From positions 33,562 to 97,561 of the forward strand of contig NQMI01000160.1 in the NCBI GenBank assembly GCA_002270565.1: DNA of 64,000 nucleotides, in the 5' to 3' direction. The notes beneath the pieces are model-generated. The model made no database searches and had not been told where the DNA came from. It worked only from the letters and a program-made list of their open reading frames with translations. The translations under genes and the position numbers were made by a program. Numbering within the stretch: the stretch's first letter is position 1; the number at the start of each line of letters is the position of its first letter. The DNA is from Stenocarpella maydis (lineage: Eukaryota; Ascomycota; Sordariomycetes; Diaporthales; Diaporthaceae). Below, in pieces: positions 31,850 to 45,341 of the stretch.

Positions 31850-34026
31850 ATGGCACACCCGGACCCCCTTGGGGCGGATCAACATCACAAGCGCAAGCGC
31901 GATCCTGACGACAATGGTCAACTCCCCCACGACAGGATACCTCAGCCGCCCCCTCCACAGTCCGGCAACGGCGCCCACATCAATTACCTGACCAGGTCAA
32001 ACTCGACACGACTGAGACTGATCCAGGGAGATGGCGAGGTTTTCTCGGATGTGCTAGGCCTCATTGGGGACTACGAAGGGGTGCTGAGCCGTCATGAGAG
32101 CTTGGCTGCGAGCTTGGGTGCCAAACTTACAGGCCCGAGGTTGGTCAAGGCTATGGAAGGCCTCTTTGAAGGCCCCATCACGGCCACCCGGAGAGATCCG
32201 TACAATTCCGACACGGTGACCTGGCTAGACATTGTCCAGTTTGCGAAGGCCAACCCCAATGAGTTCACTCTAACTTCTAATCCGGAACGCGGTCGCCACT
32301 GTTCCTTCTATCTCAAGGGAAATCACGTCGAGATCACCGAGGATGACTGGCGACTGATCATGTCGGGGACGCTGGACAGGTTCAACCTGGCGCCCCTGCA
32401 GCCACTCGAGGAAGACGAAAACTCGGAGCTCGCGACCCTGGAGATAATGGAGCAGAGGCTCCAGGTCCTGATCAAAAAGGCTGACGAGGTTGCGCGCAAG
32501 GCGCGACAACTCAACTATCACCTCAGCGGCCGCAAGGCAGCAATCAATTCCCGGCGCACAGTACGCTCACCTACGACTCATCATGCTGGCTTCCAACCTG
32601 TCAACCACCCACAGGCAGTCCCGCGCCCCAACTCTGCGTACGACCTGCATGCCGACCTGCTCCAGCAATTCACCTCCCAGCCACAGTCCGCCTCCGCCAG
32701 GATCCCGCCCCAAAGCTCGGTATCTCTGCCTACAACACCCATCATTCAGGTAAGCAAACATATCGCCCCGTACATACTTCCATCTTGCGGCGGATAAGGA
32801 CCCACCGGCACCGCACGCACGCACTTCTCAGTGGCGAGGATCCCCGCCTTGCGTAGCCGCTGGATCAAGATGAGACCGATCAAGACCCCCCCTTCAGGAA
32901 GTGCTTCGTCAAGGGGCACCCACGGTCAAAAGAAGTCTTATGTCCTAGGAAGACTGTTTTGCGTGCTATTTCTCTCCATAGCTGGCTGGTCCACAAGGTC
33001 TTGCTTCGAGGCCTCTGTTCCCACGAGATGACCACTGGGGATGGTGTACTGCCACAAGATGTTGTCCCCAACTTATCTCTCCAACACATCTAATCATACA
33101 ACCACCTCTTCCACCGACCAGCCGATATACTCACCACGTAAAGAAACACCGATAGCTAAGAAAATCAGCAGCAGGGTCCCCCAATAGCTAGCGTCAAATT
33201 GCCAATCCAGCCAGTTCAGGCCGTCCACACACAAAGTGGACGTCCCTCGCCGGGGGCCTCGGACCAGTCTCAACCCCAAAACCAGCAACACCAACAGCAG
33301 CAGCAGCAGCAGCACCAGCAGCACCAGCAGCAGCAACAGCAGCAACAGCTCTCGGCAACGGCACAGGCCGATGACCCGTCTGACACGCACCGGTCGCTTG
33401 TCACAGCGCGCATCGAGAAGCTGGCCAAGGGCGATACCATCAACCCGCCCTGTGACAGGTGCCGCAGGCTGCGGGTGCAGTGCATAAAGCATCTCACAGC
33501 CTGCCAGGGCTGCACCAAAAAGCACGCCAAGTGCGGATGGAAGACCATCTCGGACGACGAGCTCAGCTGGCTGAAGCACGAGGCCGCCAGCGGGGCCAGC
33601 GGGGCAGCGAGCGGTGGCGAGGGAGACGGGACGGAAGAGGACGATACTTCAGGGCGCAGTGGCGGTGATTTCTCGCCTGACCCGCCATCGCTACCTCCCA
33701 TCAGCGCCACTAGCACTTCTGCGCCCTCGTCCTCGAACTATGGTGACCGGCCGCTGGCTATCGAAACGAGAGCGTTCGCACCCGTCAATCACAGCAACAG
33801 TGCGGGTGGCAATATGGGCAGGGGCAGCGTTACGGACTTCGGACTACGCGACCACCGCCCGTCGTCTTTTCAGGCCGAGCACCTTGTCGATCACTACCGA
33901 TTGAGCCACATGGCGAACGTCGCGCTGAGCGCTGACTCGAGGGAGCAGCACACACACCAGCACCATCGTCAACACCAGAGGAACCACTCTCAGAACTTCA
34001 TAGGGACAAGCGTGCCAAGGGATTGA
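31850..34026 (+). CDS. Zn(II)2Cys6 transcription factor
   Basis: Exon 1 is 31850-32749 (300 codons, donor GTAAGC, phase 0); exon 2 begins about 33175 and ends at the TGA at 34024-34026. The start has a strong context (CCACCATGG). Exon 1 encodes a conserved-looking domain (RLRLIQGDGEVFSDVLGLIG) and a coiled segment around residues 205-230. Exon 2 encodes a Gln-rich tract made of CAG repeats, then a binuclear zinc cluster with the spacing C-x2-C-x6-C-x6-C-x2-C-x6-C (CDRCRRLRVQC...CQGCTKKHAKC, near residues 393-420), then a low-complexity tail. Such clusters bind CGG-containing DNA in the nucleus. The acceptor is uncertain: AGs before 33175, 33211 and 33220 all keep the frame. The cluster lies toward the C-terminus, whereas most family members have it at the N-terminus. 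Targets are unknown. Confidence 0.83.
33294..33352 (+). repeat. CAG-rich polyglutamine-coding repeat
   Basis: Runs of CAG broken by CAC encode about 20 Gln with a few His, just upstream of the zinc cluster of the transcription factor. Such tracts vary in length between strains and can tune activation strength. Confidence 0.9.
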
Positions 34027-35703
34027 TTTTTATTTTATTTGTTTCCCCGGACTGGTGCATATACGGAACCGGGTGGGAGAGGGAGAGGCCGGATTAAAAA
34101 TGAAGGAAAAAAGGACTCGCTTCACCGCGGAGGCGCTTGCACAGGTTTGCATTTGCTTGATACCCCTGCCCACTCGGTTATATAATATTATAGAGCACAT
34201 GAGATGCATGGCCCATCTTATCATTGCATACCCAAGAGTCGAATAAGAGATTGGAGTGTGAGAGCAGATGGTCGTGAATAATAATCTGCCCCCGCTGCTG
34301 AAGGGACAGTCTAGCAGGTTGACTATCACGGTGGCCGGTGGGAAGAGGAGTGTATATGTAGCATTTTAGTCGAAAGATTGGTCGTATAGCTGTTAAATAC
34401 GTAGGCAGTCTTAACGGCGAGCCTAGCTTCGACATACCCAGATGTAGACAATCAGAAAGTACGGCTTTTCCACCCGTCTGCGCCTCACACGGCCGGCGTG
34501 CGTGCGTGCGTGAGCATGTGTTGTATTTCGATCGCCATGTTGATGTGAAGTGCTCCTTTGGTGGCAATGATGGTCGATGGAGCCGCACCTCAAGAGACGA
34601 ACCGCTTGGGCTTGCTGAGCTCCGGACCCGTCTTCTCCTGGTGGTGATGCTAGCAGCCTTCCACCCCGGCGGTGGCGCGAGCGCGGTAAGCAATCATGCC
34701 TGGGGCCGCCGTCCGCCGTCCGTCCTGCTTCATGGGCGGCTTGCGCACAAGTAGTGATCTCTCACGGATCCACCTTTCACAAGGCCTCCTTCCATCGGTA
34801 CGGCGGTCAGCAGTAGTATCGACCCTCGGTGTTCACTTGGCGGCCAATGACGATGTGCCACTGAACTCGTGAGGCAGGGTCGTGACGGCTCACAACCCTT
34901 TTTGAACGGTGCCTCAACGATACCCGCGAACCCCCTCCCCCTCCCCCCCCTTCTCCTGGTGGTGTGAGTGTCCTCGGTAGCCTCCACCAGGGAGGTGTGG
35001 GCATGAGTTGGCGTGTCCACGGTGCATGCGAAATGCTCTTTGCTTGGGCCGACCCCTCATCGCTGGTCGCCTTCGTTTTCCTTCACCTCCGCCGCTGTCA
35101 GAGTGGTGTTCCTCCCTCGGTTGGCCCCTCCTGGGAAGCCTCGCTGTACCATTGGTGAAGTATGGCTTCATGGTCAGGCAGACTCCTTAGGTGCCGTCTT
35201 GTGTGGACTGGTCGTGATGGTGGGACACTCATGACAGGGTTGAAGGCCGGCTGCTTGGTCCTCATCTCTAACTTTGTGTGTTCTGATTGTGCATAGAGCC
35301 TGGCCCAGATCTTCTTTCCATCCCCGTTGGCCTATAAGCTATTCTACTGGTCCTGGTTGTCATTTGACGACCTACGGCACGTTGAACGCGGCCCGGAGCT
35401 CGCAAGACATATTCTTTCCTTATCCTCGCCATCAGCCCCAGATACTCAGACGTTCATGGGCTGCGTTGTATCCTTGACCGCTGGATCCGTTGCGGTCTGC
35501 ACACCTACTGTGCTGACCTGACGAGTGCCTATGACGTACGTCGAGATACCAGCGCGTCCTGCTGATTCGAACATGGGTTACCACCCCCTCCAGGGTTCTG
35601 GTGGTAATGAAAAGTTAGTAGCCCGAGGCCAGCATCCAAAGGCACAGATGAGGGCAGCGCGGCCAGTTGTGAGACCGACCCCTCGATCCTGGGGTAGCAG
35701 GGA

Positions 35704-35743
<40 letters not shown>

Positions 35744-38700
35744 CATGCCACCCGCAAAAGTTTTTGGTCGAGGCCATTCTGCTTAGGGAATTGGAATCTG
35801 AGGAATCAATGGCTGCTCTCGGTGATTTTGACATTTTGGGCTCCATAATGCTCGAGGTGGCAAGACAATGGGTGAGTGACTACGCCCAAGAGAGTGGGTA
35901 GCAGCCGGCTTTACAGGGGTTCTGGAGAGCACAACATACCTAGAGGAAGGATAGACTGATTTGTATAGTTGTTTCTCATTAAAGCTTACAGATCAGGCCA
36001 AGGCCCTGGAGACTTCATTCAATGTGATTTCTTCCTCTTACATCCTGTCTTGAGGGTTTAAACTGCTGGACCATCTGCCCAACAGGGCTGAAGTGCGGGC
36101 CGTTTTCTACAACCAGTCCATACCGTTCCTATTTGGTTTTGAAAGGCAGGGTGCGTTTATTCCAGGCCAAGAACATACCTCGGACAGGACCGTTTCTTTC
36201 TGATCAATCTGATAATGTTGGAGGCGGCGGTGTCTGATGTGGTCTCGCTCCATCAACCACGAAGATCTCCGCCCCTGGCACGGCACGGTGCGTGCGATCC
36301 GCACACCGGGCGAGTGGCATCATCCAAAGTGGGAATCTACTTGGCCATTTTCACCCCTGGAGAGGTCAAACCTGGGGAAATGGATTCAGTTTTCTTACGA
36401 TAGTTGAACAATGTATGTCTAGTGGGATAGGAATCATCCAATTATCTGTTTGCAGCAATCCAACTCATCCAGGGCTCTTGTTATCGAGTCCCAAATGGCA
36501 TTCCCATGCTGCACGTCACTAAATAGATATTCAGGCTATGGCAGCAGATGTTTGCCCACCAGCAGAGAAATAGGGGTTTGGACATTGCCGCTTATTTTGA
36601 GCAAGCGAATCTGTGGCTTTGTGTCGATTCCAATGCAATTCTTGCTGCAAGCGAGGCTGGAGTAGTGTCTAACAGGGAGCCGCCGCTGCTGCTTCCGACA
36701 TCTTCCAACTTCCTCAAACTGACAGGTCTGGAACTTTTACATCAAGTAAAAGGTCGTAAGTTGGCTGTCAGTCTCGGTTTTATTTTCTGTATTCCGTGTG
36801 AATTCCTCGGGGTTGTTTCCCTGATGGACGAAAATGCTTGCGGGTGCCTTCAACAAATGGCACGCGCTGAGAAACCCAGCATGTAGCTCTGCCTCCAGAT
36901 AGGACTGGCCCTGTTCCCATGGGTACTTACTTGCTCAATCCGTGATGGTAGAGAAGAGTTCTGATCCCGAGCAGTAAGAAAGTGATTTCATTGTCATGTT
37001 CAGTCATGTATGCCGCCGTCCCCGTCGAAAACGTCGTCGTGACCATCTCCAACGCAAACAGAGCAGCCAGCTGCGTCTGTCAGCGGGAACAATCAAGCTG
37101 CTTAGACGGAGGGCGAATAGCACACAGTGTGGAATTGGAGGCCTTGGTCCTCGAGGATCTTGGATATAGCAGTCCGGATAGTCTGCGGCTGGAGTGTGGG
37201 CCGAGTGGTAGGCCGCAGGGCACAGCAACAGGAGAGCAGAGAAGATTTTTTTTTTTGGTTTTGCTTTTTTGGAAGTGGTCACACGCGACAGGTCGAGTGC
37301 GGTTCAAGGCCGAGGTGAACACGCAGCCTACCATCACTGCATACCCCGAGCCCTGGCTGATGGTCCTCTGCTCGAGGTGATCAGGGAGTGTCTCAGTGCA
37401 CCGAGAAAACTGGGCTCCGTGCCGGTAGTCGTCGCGAGGCAAGGGGTAGGGTCAGCCTCGAGTGCCCATCTGCCTCGAGTGGACAGGTGAAGACTGTTCA
37501 GCTCGCACAAGTCTAGGCCTCAGCCGGGCCTCGTGCTCGAGCTCAATCACGCCCAACCTCCCAAGACCGTCCACGAGGCATGGCACGCCATCACCGGGAG
37601 CAGGCACGCCTGCTTGGCAAGCATGACTTGTTTTGACCATGTCCTGGCACAGGGAGGGGCGCAGACAGGCGAGGCTGTGGTGTCTGTCACTGAGCCTTGC
37701 GAAGCTCGTCGACAAAAACTCCGAGATGGCATCGTCAGGGATGGTAGCCCCCTTGGCGGTCGGCAATGGGCATACCCACCCAGGGCAAGATGGCCGCTTG
37801 AACCTGTAGCTGCTGATGGCGAGTGGACAAGTGCTGTATGCCACATGTGGTATGCTGTAGGGAAGACCGAGGGCCACCCCTCTTTGATGGCCAGCAGGGA
37901 GAGGAATAAGGTGTGAGTGAGCATCTCGGATTGGAATCGCGGCAGAGCCGAAGACACACACACAATGGGATGGTTGAGAGGTGATACTGCTCGTCAGGGC
38001 ATGTCCGGGCTGGAATGTGTGGGCTCTTGTTCAGGAGACAGTGTCCAAGTGTCGAGATGATCCCGGCCGTGGAAAGGCTAGTCGAGGTTCACCGGGGCCC
38101 GGCAGGTTTTGTGTTCATGGGTCTGTCTGATCCAACGCGTCTTTTCTTTTTCCTTCGTCTGGACTGACTGACTGACCGACCGGTCTCGCTGCTGCGCACG
38201 CACACACATTTCCATCCGCCCGCCTTCCCGCCTGGCTCACGCACTCACTCTCTCTCTCTCTCACTCCACTCACTCCTTCTTCTGTGCGCTCTCAATCCCG
38301 CTCCCAAAACAACAGCCCTTTCCCCCTTCTCCTCCATCCCGACACCGTGACCTCCACGCAGCCACACCAGATCACCAAGCCAGCTGCCTGGGGCTTGTCC
38401 CTTGCCGACCACCGCCAACCACCAACACCAACACCACCACCACCATCTTCCTCCCTCGCTGCTCTTCCTCGCCGACGACGAGACGCAGTCGTCCATTTGT
38501 CTTGCTCGAGGTGGCCGTTTCAGCCCACGGCGCAGGCTTGGTCTTAGTCATCTAGCCTGTCCTGGTCGAATCTTAGTCTGCCAGTCCGCCGGCAGCCTGG
38601 CACTTTTGGCCGGCCTGGTCTGCAGTGGTAGTAGGGCAGGGTACGCCTACCTGCTGTTGTTGTTGTTGTTGTTGCGGTTGCGGATGCGAAAGGTCTTTCT

Positions 38701-38922
38701 CAAGTGGACTCTGTCGCACGCTAGGATCCCGGCCACACCTTCTTAATTGTCCGCGTCCGCTTGCTCGTCTCCTGCTTGGGCCTGGCCTCGCCTCACCGCA
38801 CCCCCAACCTCACCCGCATCACAGCATCCCGCGACGCGTCAATTCCATCAGACCGCCCGCGTCTGCTCACACCCTCCTGTTCCCTCCACCGCCCGTCGCG
38901 TACTCCCACCCCACGCCGCGGG
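34027..38922. other. 4.9-kb stretch without a recognisable gene
   Basis: Base composition is ordinary and not RIP-like, yet no open frame shows a domain or a believable exon series. It contains a (GGCT)8 tract, a CT-repeat tract near 38240-38262, and Gln/Leu-type trinucleotide runs near 38653. The last kilobase is pyrimidine-rich and is the likely promoter and leader of the ASH1 gene. Confidence 0.45.
35707..35738. repeat. (GGCT)8 microsatellite
   Basis: Eight perfect tetranucleotide units in non-coding sequence. Confidence 0.95.
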
Positions 38923-41849
38923 ATGGCCGGCCTCCTCGCCGAGACGGCGCACCCTGAGCTGCTGCCTCTCCCTACCCCCGAGCCTGCGCTTGTCCCCGAC
39001 TCTGTAGAGCTCCCTGCCCTCCCTGCCCCCCCCTCCGAGTCTAGCTTCCAGTTCTCCGGCTTCCCGACCGATGCATCTTCCAACAACGCGTCCTTCGCGT
39101 CCACGCCCCCAACCACTGTTGCTGACGCCGCCAGCGTCGCCTCTGACACTTCCAAGCACGACATCACAGCTACCATCCAGGCTCTCGACGCCCCTGCGGC
39201 ATCCACCCCCCCCGCCGGCTCTGCGGAGCCTGTAGACTCTGCACAGCAGCCTGCACGGCTTTCCGAGCCTGCAGGGCGCACTGGCAATGCTGAGCACGCT
39301 GAGAAAATCGAGCAGACCGTCCAAGTTGCTGCCGACCAACCACCCCACTTAGACCAAGAGAACCCCAGGGCGTCCACCCCAGCTTCCGACCATGAGACCC
39401 CCACCCCGAGACGCGCTCGATCTGCGCGTGCGGCTGCGCAAGCTCCCGTCTACAACCTAGCCAAGCTTGCAGGCACGCACGTCCACGGCAAGAGGAGCGC
39501 CAACGGCGATTCTGTCAGACGAAAGCGCAGGAAGACCATATCGGGCGGCACGCTCGTTGCCGACGGTGGTGCAGGCGCCAACCCAAGCCTCGACAGCATC
39601 GTCCAGCGCGGAGTTGACGCGTTGGATATGAACTGGTCTCTGTCGGCCCCCAACTCGCCCTCGACCGCACGTGCAGCCAACGCGCAGACCAAGCCTGCTG
39701 CAAGCACCAAGAGGCAAAACGCAAAGCCGGTTCCGGAGAAGCAGATGTCCACACGTGCCTCAGGCGCTACTGCTGCTACTGAGGCATTGCTGGCGAAGGC
39801 TACGTCGGTGGGCAAGCAGGGACGGAAGACGTTCGAGAACACGCGCATACCACGCGAGCTCAGGAGGCTACGAGACACAAACGAGTTCATGGGGGTCGAG
39901 GCGGAGCCTGTGCTTCATACCATCTGGAGCAATGGCAAGTATGTCGACCCAAACGAGTTGGATGCCAACGGCGAGCCACTCTGGAAGAAGACAAGGAAGG
40001 GGCGCGCATCGACAAGACCAGAGGCCGAGCCTGAGGCTGAGGCATCCAAGGAAGAGACTCCCACAATTGCGCCTAAGCAGAAACGCATCAAGAAGTGGCT
40101 GGACAAGGGCCTGTATGCAGGCCAGCCAACCCCATTGGACTACACCAAGGGGATGACTGCTGCCGAGAGGAAGAAGCTTGCGCAACTCCCAGAGCTTGCC
40201 CCATCTGGGCAAGTCAACAAGACATTCCCGCTGCCCATGTTTGCCGGCCTGAGACTCCTGATCAACGGCCGGGATTTCAAATTGCCATTTGATGTTTGCA
40301 ACCCCCTGCCGCCTGGGCAGCCCAAACCGGATGAGTGGCGCAAGATGACCAAGAGTAAGACACCATTGCAGCCCGGCACTGAGTTATGTGAACTGACCTT
40401 TACTCCCAGACCGGTTTGTTGGCGACGCGGGAACATACTGGCGGAAGACAGACCACTTCAAGGACTACCAGTCAAAATGTATCTGCAAGCCCGAGGACGG
40501 ATGCACTGAAGACTGCCAGAACCGCATCATGTTGTATGAGTGCGATGACATGAACTGCAATGCGGGCAAGGAGTACTGCCACAATCGTGCTTTTCAGAAC
40601 CTGACTGCGCGCACCAAGAAAGGCGGGCGGTTCCGCGTTGGTGTCGAGGTCGTGAAGACATCTGATCGCGGCTACGGTGTGAGAAGCAACCGATGCTTTG
40701 AGCCGAACCAGATCATCATGGAGTACACTGGTGAGATCATCACACAAGCAGAATGTGAAACGCGGATGACAGAGAAGTACAAGCACAATGAGGTGAGTCA
40801 TGTGTGAATTGTCAGCCATTCCCCACACGCGGACCGAGAACTGACTGGTGCCTCAAGTGCTATTACCTCATGGCCTTCGACCAGAACATGATCATCGACG
40901 CGACGACTGGCAGCATCGCCCGGTTTGTGAACCACTCATGCTCACCGAACTGCCGCATGGAGAAGTGGATCGTGCATGGTCAGCCCCGCATGGCGCTCTT
41001 CGCAGGCGACAAACCCATCATGACTGGGGACGAGCTGACCTACGACTACAACTTCGATCCTTTCTCGGCAAAGAATGTGCAAAAGTGTCTCTGCGGCAGC
41101 GCAAACTGCCGTGGCGTCCTGGGCCCCAAGGCACCTACGATCCCTCGCGGCGAGACCCTGGTCAAGGGGTCAAGGAGACCGTCAAAGCCGCAACCAAGGC
41201 TGGAAAGCGCAAGCTGGCGGCACTCCTTGACGGCCAGGATGTATTCGGTGCTCCCAACAAGAAGCGCAAGGTGGTCAAGGCCAAGGGTGCCAAGCGCTCC
41301 CTGAGCACAATGGCCGCCGCGGCAGTCAAGAAGACTGTCAATAGCATATCTGTTAACGCGAGGGCAGCTCTCTCCTACTCGGCAGCACCGTACAAGACCC
41401 CGGCCAAGGCAGTGTCAGTCCGCAAATCGACGCTCGTCAAAGCCTCCAGGACGTACAACAAGAACGGGAAAGAGTTGCTGCTTGCTGCGAGCCTGACCTC
41501 TAGTGCTGCCACGATTGTCGCCACACCGGCCGCTGCGAAATCGGCAGGCCCTGGCCGGAAGAGGGCCACTCCCGCAAAGGGCCCAGCAGCCAATGCCAAG
41601 GCCAAGGGCACTATCAAGAGTGCGAAGCATATAGTCAACAAGCCTACCGGCAGGAAGACTGCCAAGGCGAGGCAAATTGCCAAGAAGAGCATCTTGGAGG
41701 ATATCGAGGACGGCAAAGCGACCGAGAACCCCGAGTCGGACCACGCACCCCTCGCTGAAGCTGGGTCCATCAGTGTCAAGGGCCCCAGGAAGGCGCTCGA
41801 GCTGTCCCACACGCAGAATAAGATTCGCGTAGTGACGGACTCTGAGTAG
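38923..41849 (+). CDS. ash1: ASH1-type H3K36 methyltransferase, with apparent frameshift
   Basis: Exons are 38923-40354, 40410-40792 and 40858-41849; both introns (55 and 65 bp) have GT-AG ends. The first 470 residues are Pro/Ala/Ser-rich. An AWS zinc-binding region (CICKPEDGC...CQN, residues about 501-548), a SET domain (about 553-672, with RFVNHSCSPNC and ELTYDYNF) and a post-SET motif (CLCGSANC, 682-689) follow. This order and the AWS sequence fit ASH1 better than SET2. In Neurospora, ASH1 methylates H3K36 at silent genes. Past the post-SET the SET frame stops at 41302, while a Lys/Ala-rich, histone-H1-like tail lies in another frame up to 41849. One missing base in the GGGG run at 41166-41169 explains the shift; the total would be 935 aa. 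As written, the protein would be 753 aa but keep its whole catalytic region. Confidence 0.9.
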
Positions 41850-44800
41850 ACCCGAGACAGCTCAGATGCAGAGGAGAATTGATTTTCAATGAGATGGCCA
41901 GGAAGGGCAGTCTCCCGGGGGGTTGTCTTCATTTTGGAGTTAGTCAGAGGGTATAAGGGTTCAAATTTCTGCCCGCTCCTTCGGCAGGGGAGGCTACGAT
42001 GAAGAGAGGAAGTGAGAGACATTGCCGGGCCGAAGGAAGCCCATGTAAGAGTACGGAGTACAACAGGCATCATCTAACGCCGAGGGGCACACGGGGAGGA
42101 GTGAGCCAGCATTGCAAGGGGCACAGACCTATCTTCCAAACATATTTTGCTATGCTGAGGACTGAGTTGCTGGGCGGGATGGGGGACCTGCTAGGCAGGA
42201 AGGAGGAAAGGGCTACTGTTTTCAACCTCAGGGCTCTTGCGCGTGTTCTGGCCGCCTCCGCCCCTCCCCAGAGCCGCGTCCTGGAAGCAGTGGAATTCGT
42301 TTCTTGCAGCATGCACAAGGAGAAATGAACAATATGAGGGTTTAGCTGTGTTCTTGCTCACATCTGTGACCGAGTATTACTTGCCTGCGCAGGCCCAAGA
42401 CCACGCCCACGCCTGCGCACAAGGCTTGAGGCTCTGCCGTTCCCACACTTTTCTTACAGTCAGGCCTGTACGCCTGTACGAGAGCCTCGTCTACTCTGAC
42501 AGAAGAGCCTGTGGTCTGGCAGGGTGTGTGCCCTGGGGCGCAGGTGCTTGGCGTCCATAGATAGGACTGGGGCGTGGGGCACCCAGAGGGAAGGATGCAA
42601 AGGAAGAAGAAACAGAAAAAGAAAAAGAAAAAGGAAAAAAGGCTGAGGGAGGATGAGGCTCTTTTCCGTGAGACTCTAGGGGGGCTGAGCCCGTGTCCCC
42701 TTCATTCCCGCTGGGCGCTCCCCCTTCCCTCCCCTTCCCGCATGCATCCGCTCATCTGCGTGCACGCACGCTCGTGAGAACGCGCTCTTGAGTCGCCCGT
42801 GGCTATTCCGTGCAGGTGCTCAGCTCACAGCTGGCATCACACGAGGTCTCCTGCCATGCAGGGCTGACTAATATGCACCAAGCGCCAAAGGACCTGTTTG
42901 TTCGGGCAGGGCTGCATTGCATGTGCACCGCATGTGCACCGCATGCCCCCGGCTAGGACGGGAAAGGATGTGTGTCGGAACAAGCTTCCCTTTTCGTCTC
43001 TCCCCTCCGCCGTGCGCCCTGTCGAACCTGAAATGGGAGAACGATCTTTCATTCCTGTACGACGCCACCCGTGGATTCCAGCCATTTGGGGGAGCCGATC
43101 CGTCTGCCGGAGCGAGGTGATAAGCGATCCGGGGGTTAGACCATCCTCCCTCATGCAGATGAGCAGGTCCATTGCAACTGATAACTGGGGTCTCAACATA
43201 CCTGGGCCCAACGCCATTGAATGCGCCCTCTAGAGGATTCCGCCATTCCACAGCTGTAGGTGGGTGCTCACCCACCGGGACGGGACGAGCGTCTCGGTCT
43301 GAGGCGTGTGGTCCCTCCTTTCCTTGGCGTGGAGGGTGCGGATAGCCTCGTCCGCATGGCTGCCCCAGGGAGGGGTGGTCCACCGAATTTACAGGCCCTC
43401 CTGATGTGAAAAGCAACTCATCGACTTTGTGTGAACAAACGAGCCGACGGGTTCGACCCATTGGTGCCGGCTGCTGCCAGTGACGCGCGTCCGAGTACTG
43501 CTGCCTGCCTGGAATAACTATACCACCGTGGGAATTGCGCGCCATGGTAGCCTACTGAGCGCGTGGAGTGCACAGAGGCTGAGAGATATGATACCCAAGG
43601 TGTATAGGGGTGACAGAATAGCATACATGACCGCATTTGGTGATGCTGGTGATGCGGCGATAATCAAACAGTATTAACAGCCAATCAAGTGCGAGTCTAT
43701 CCGTACATCTGTACAAAATCAATGTCGCGTTTCCAATCCAAGCTGCCTGCGCCGTGATACGCGATTCCTCTATGATTCCCCGGCTGAACCAAGCCATGAA
43801 CAAGAGAAAGACCAATGGTATATCCTCCATGACGCGGGGAAACTCCGACCGGATCTTGGGATCATATGTCTTCTCGAAAAATCAACCGCCTAATCAGCTC
43901 CAAAGAAACCCAGCGCTGGTGTCCTGTCCAGGGCTCGAAAAAAAAAATCCCCAGGAAAAGCGTTGGCGGCGATGGACGGGGATGATGTCCCGTCCGGTGG
44001 TGGATTGGGGTGGTGGCTGATGTTGTACCACAGGTTCGGGGCATATTTCTGGGAACCTGATTGAGTGGGGGTGCGGCCCATGGGAAAGCATGAGCTGAGA
44101 CGAAGAACTGTATTCATCACTCTCCGCAAGCTGCTTGGCGTGTATCCGTAGGCGCAGGATGAGATATTTCTAGTAGCCAGGTGGATTGAGTGTCGCTCTG
44201 AGCATGGCTGTCAGTAGAGTCCTGACCCGGGTGATATCATGTCGCAATGTTCCCTACCGGTTGTGTCGAACGGTCTCACCCGCGAACCTTATGCGCCTCG
44301 GTACGGCAGTTGCCGCACCTCGCAACACCGCACGCGACACAGTGTGTAGTTGTGTGCGCGTTCATGCCGCCGTGACCGCAGTAGCAGCAGTTCCAAAGGT
44401 AGAGGATCCTACTCATGCCGTGTCTTGGAAGTTTTTGGTGAAAGAGAGGGTTGTGATGGAGTATTGAATGTTGATGACTGGTGTAAAGCTCAAGGCAGGG
44501 ACAAGTCTGAATTGCAAGTGTAGTGGATGGTATAGCAAGGGAAGACCTGGTGATGGTGGCGAGAGCCAGGAGACACTTATACTCCAGCAATCAAGGAAGG
44601 GGAAAGGTGAGACATGGCAGTTTATTTCCACCTGAGCACTTGAGGTCTTCCACAGCCCCTCGTAAACAGGCATACCAGAGATTTGAGGCGACGGGGTTGC
44701 GGCGAGAACGAGCATAGCCAACGTAGGCAGGCCGCAGCACTTGCTAAGGTGCATCGCAGGAAATGAGCCTGATGCTAGGCAGATATGATTCAGACCTGAA

Positions 44801-45299
44801 ATGAGCAGTGTTGAGTGCCTAGCACCTAGGGCCGCCGGTGGAAACCGTCATGCGTTCGACGGCGTGCCATGGAGGCTTCTCCACTAAGAGGTCGGGGAGA
44901 CTGTTGGCCAGCATTTCTCCCACCCTTATGCCTCGCCGCTGCACACGAACAGTCATAGGCAGTCCCGCGCCTGTGCCACATGGCCCAGCTTATTGGTAGC
45001 TTGGGGAGATGAGATGGACGCCTATGATGACAGGCAGAGAGAGAGCAGTAGCAGCCGAGACCTGATGAAGCAGATTAGCGTTGCTGCAGAACTCGGTGAC
45101 AAAATAAGGCAGCCACGGGGTGCCAGACAGGTGTAACGGGTGGAATTCGGTCTGGGGAGGGTGGCTTGGTTTGTCCAGTCCCCAGCAGCAACGCCTGGCG
45201 TCGAGGGTGGGTAGTATAGTAAATACGGAGAAGGGGGTCCACGGCATTGCGGGCTCTCCCGGCGCTCTGGGTCCAAGTCACATGAGGGGCGAAGGGCCG

Positions 45300-45341
<42 letters not shown>

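Noticed and set aside
43435..43475. Possible tRNA B box (GGGTTCGACCC)
   Set aside because: No matching A box, T-stem pairing is poor and no cloverleaf can be drawn.
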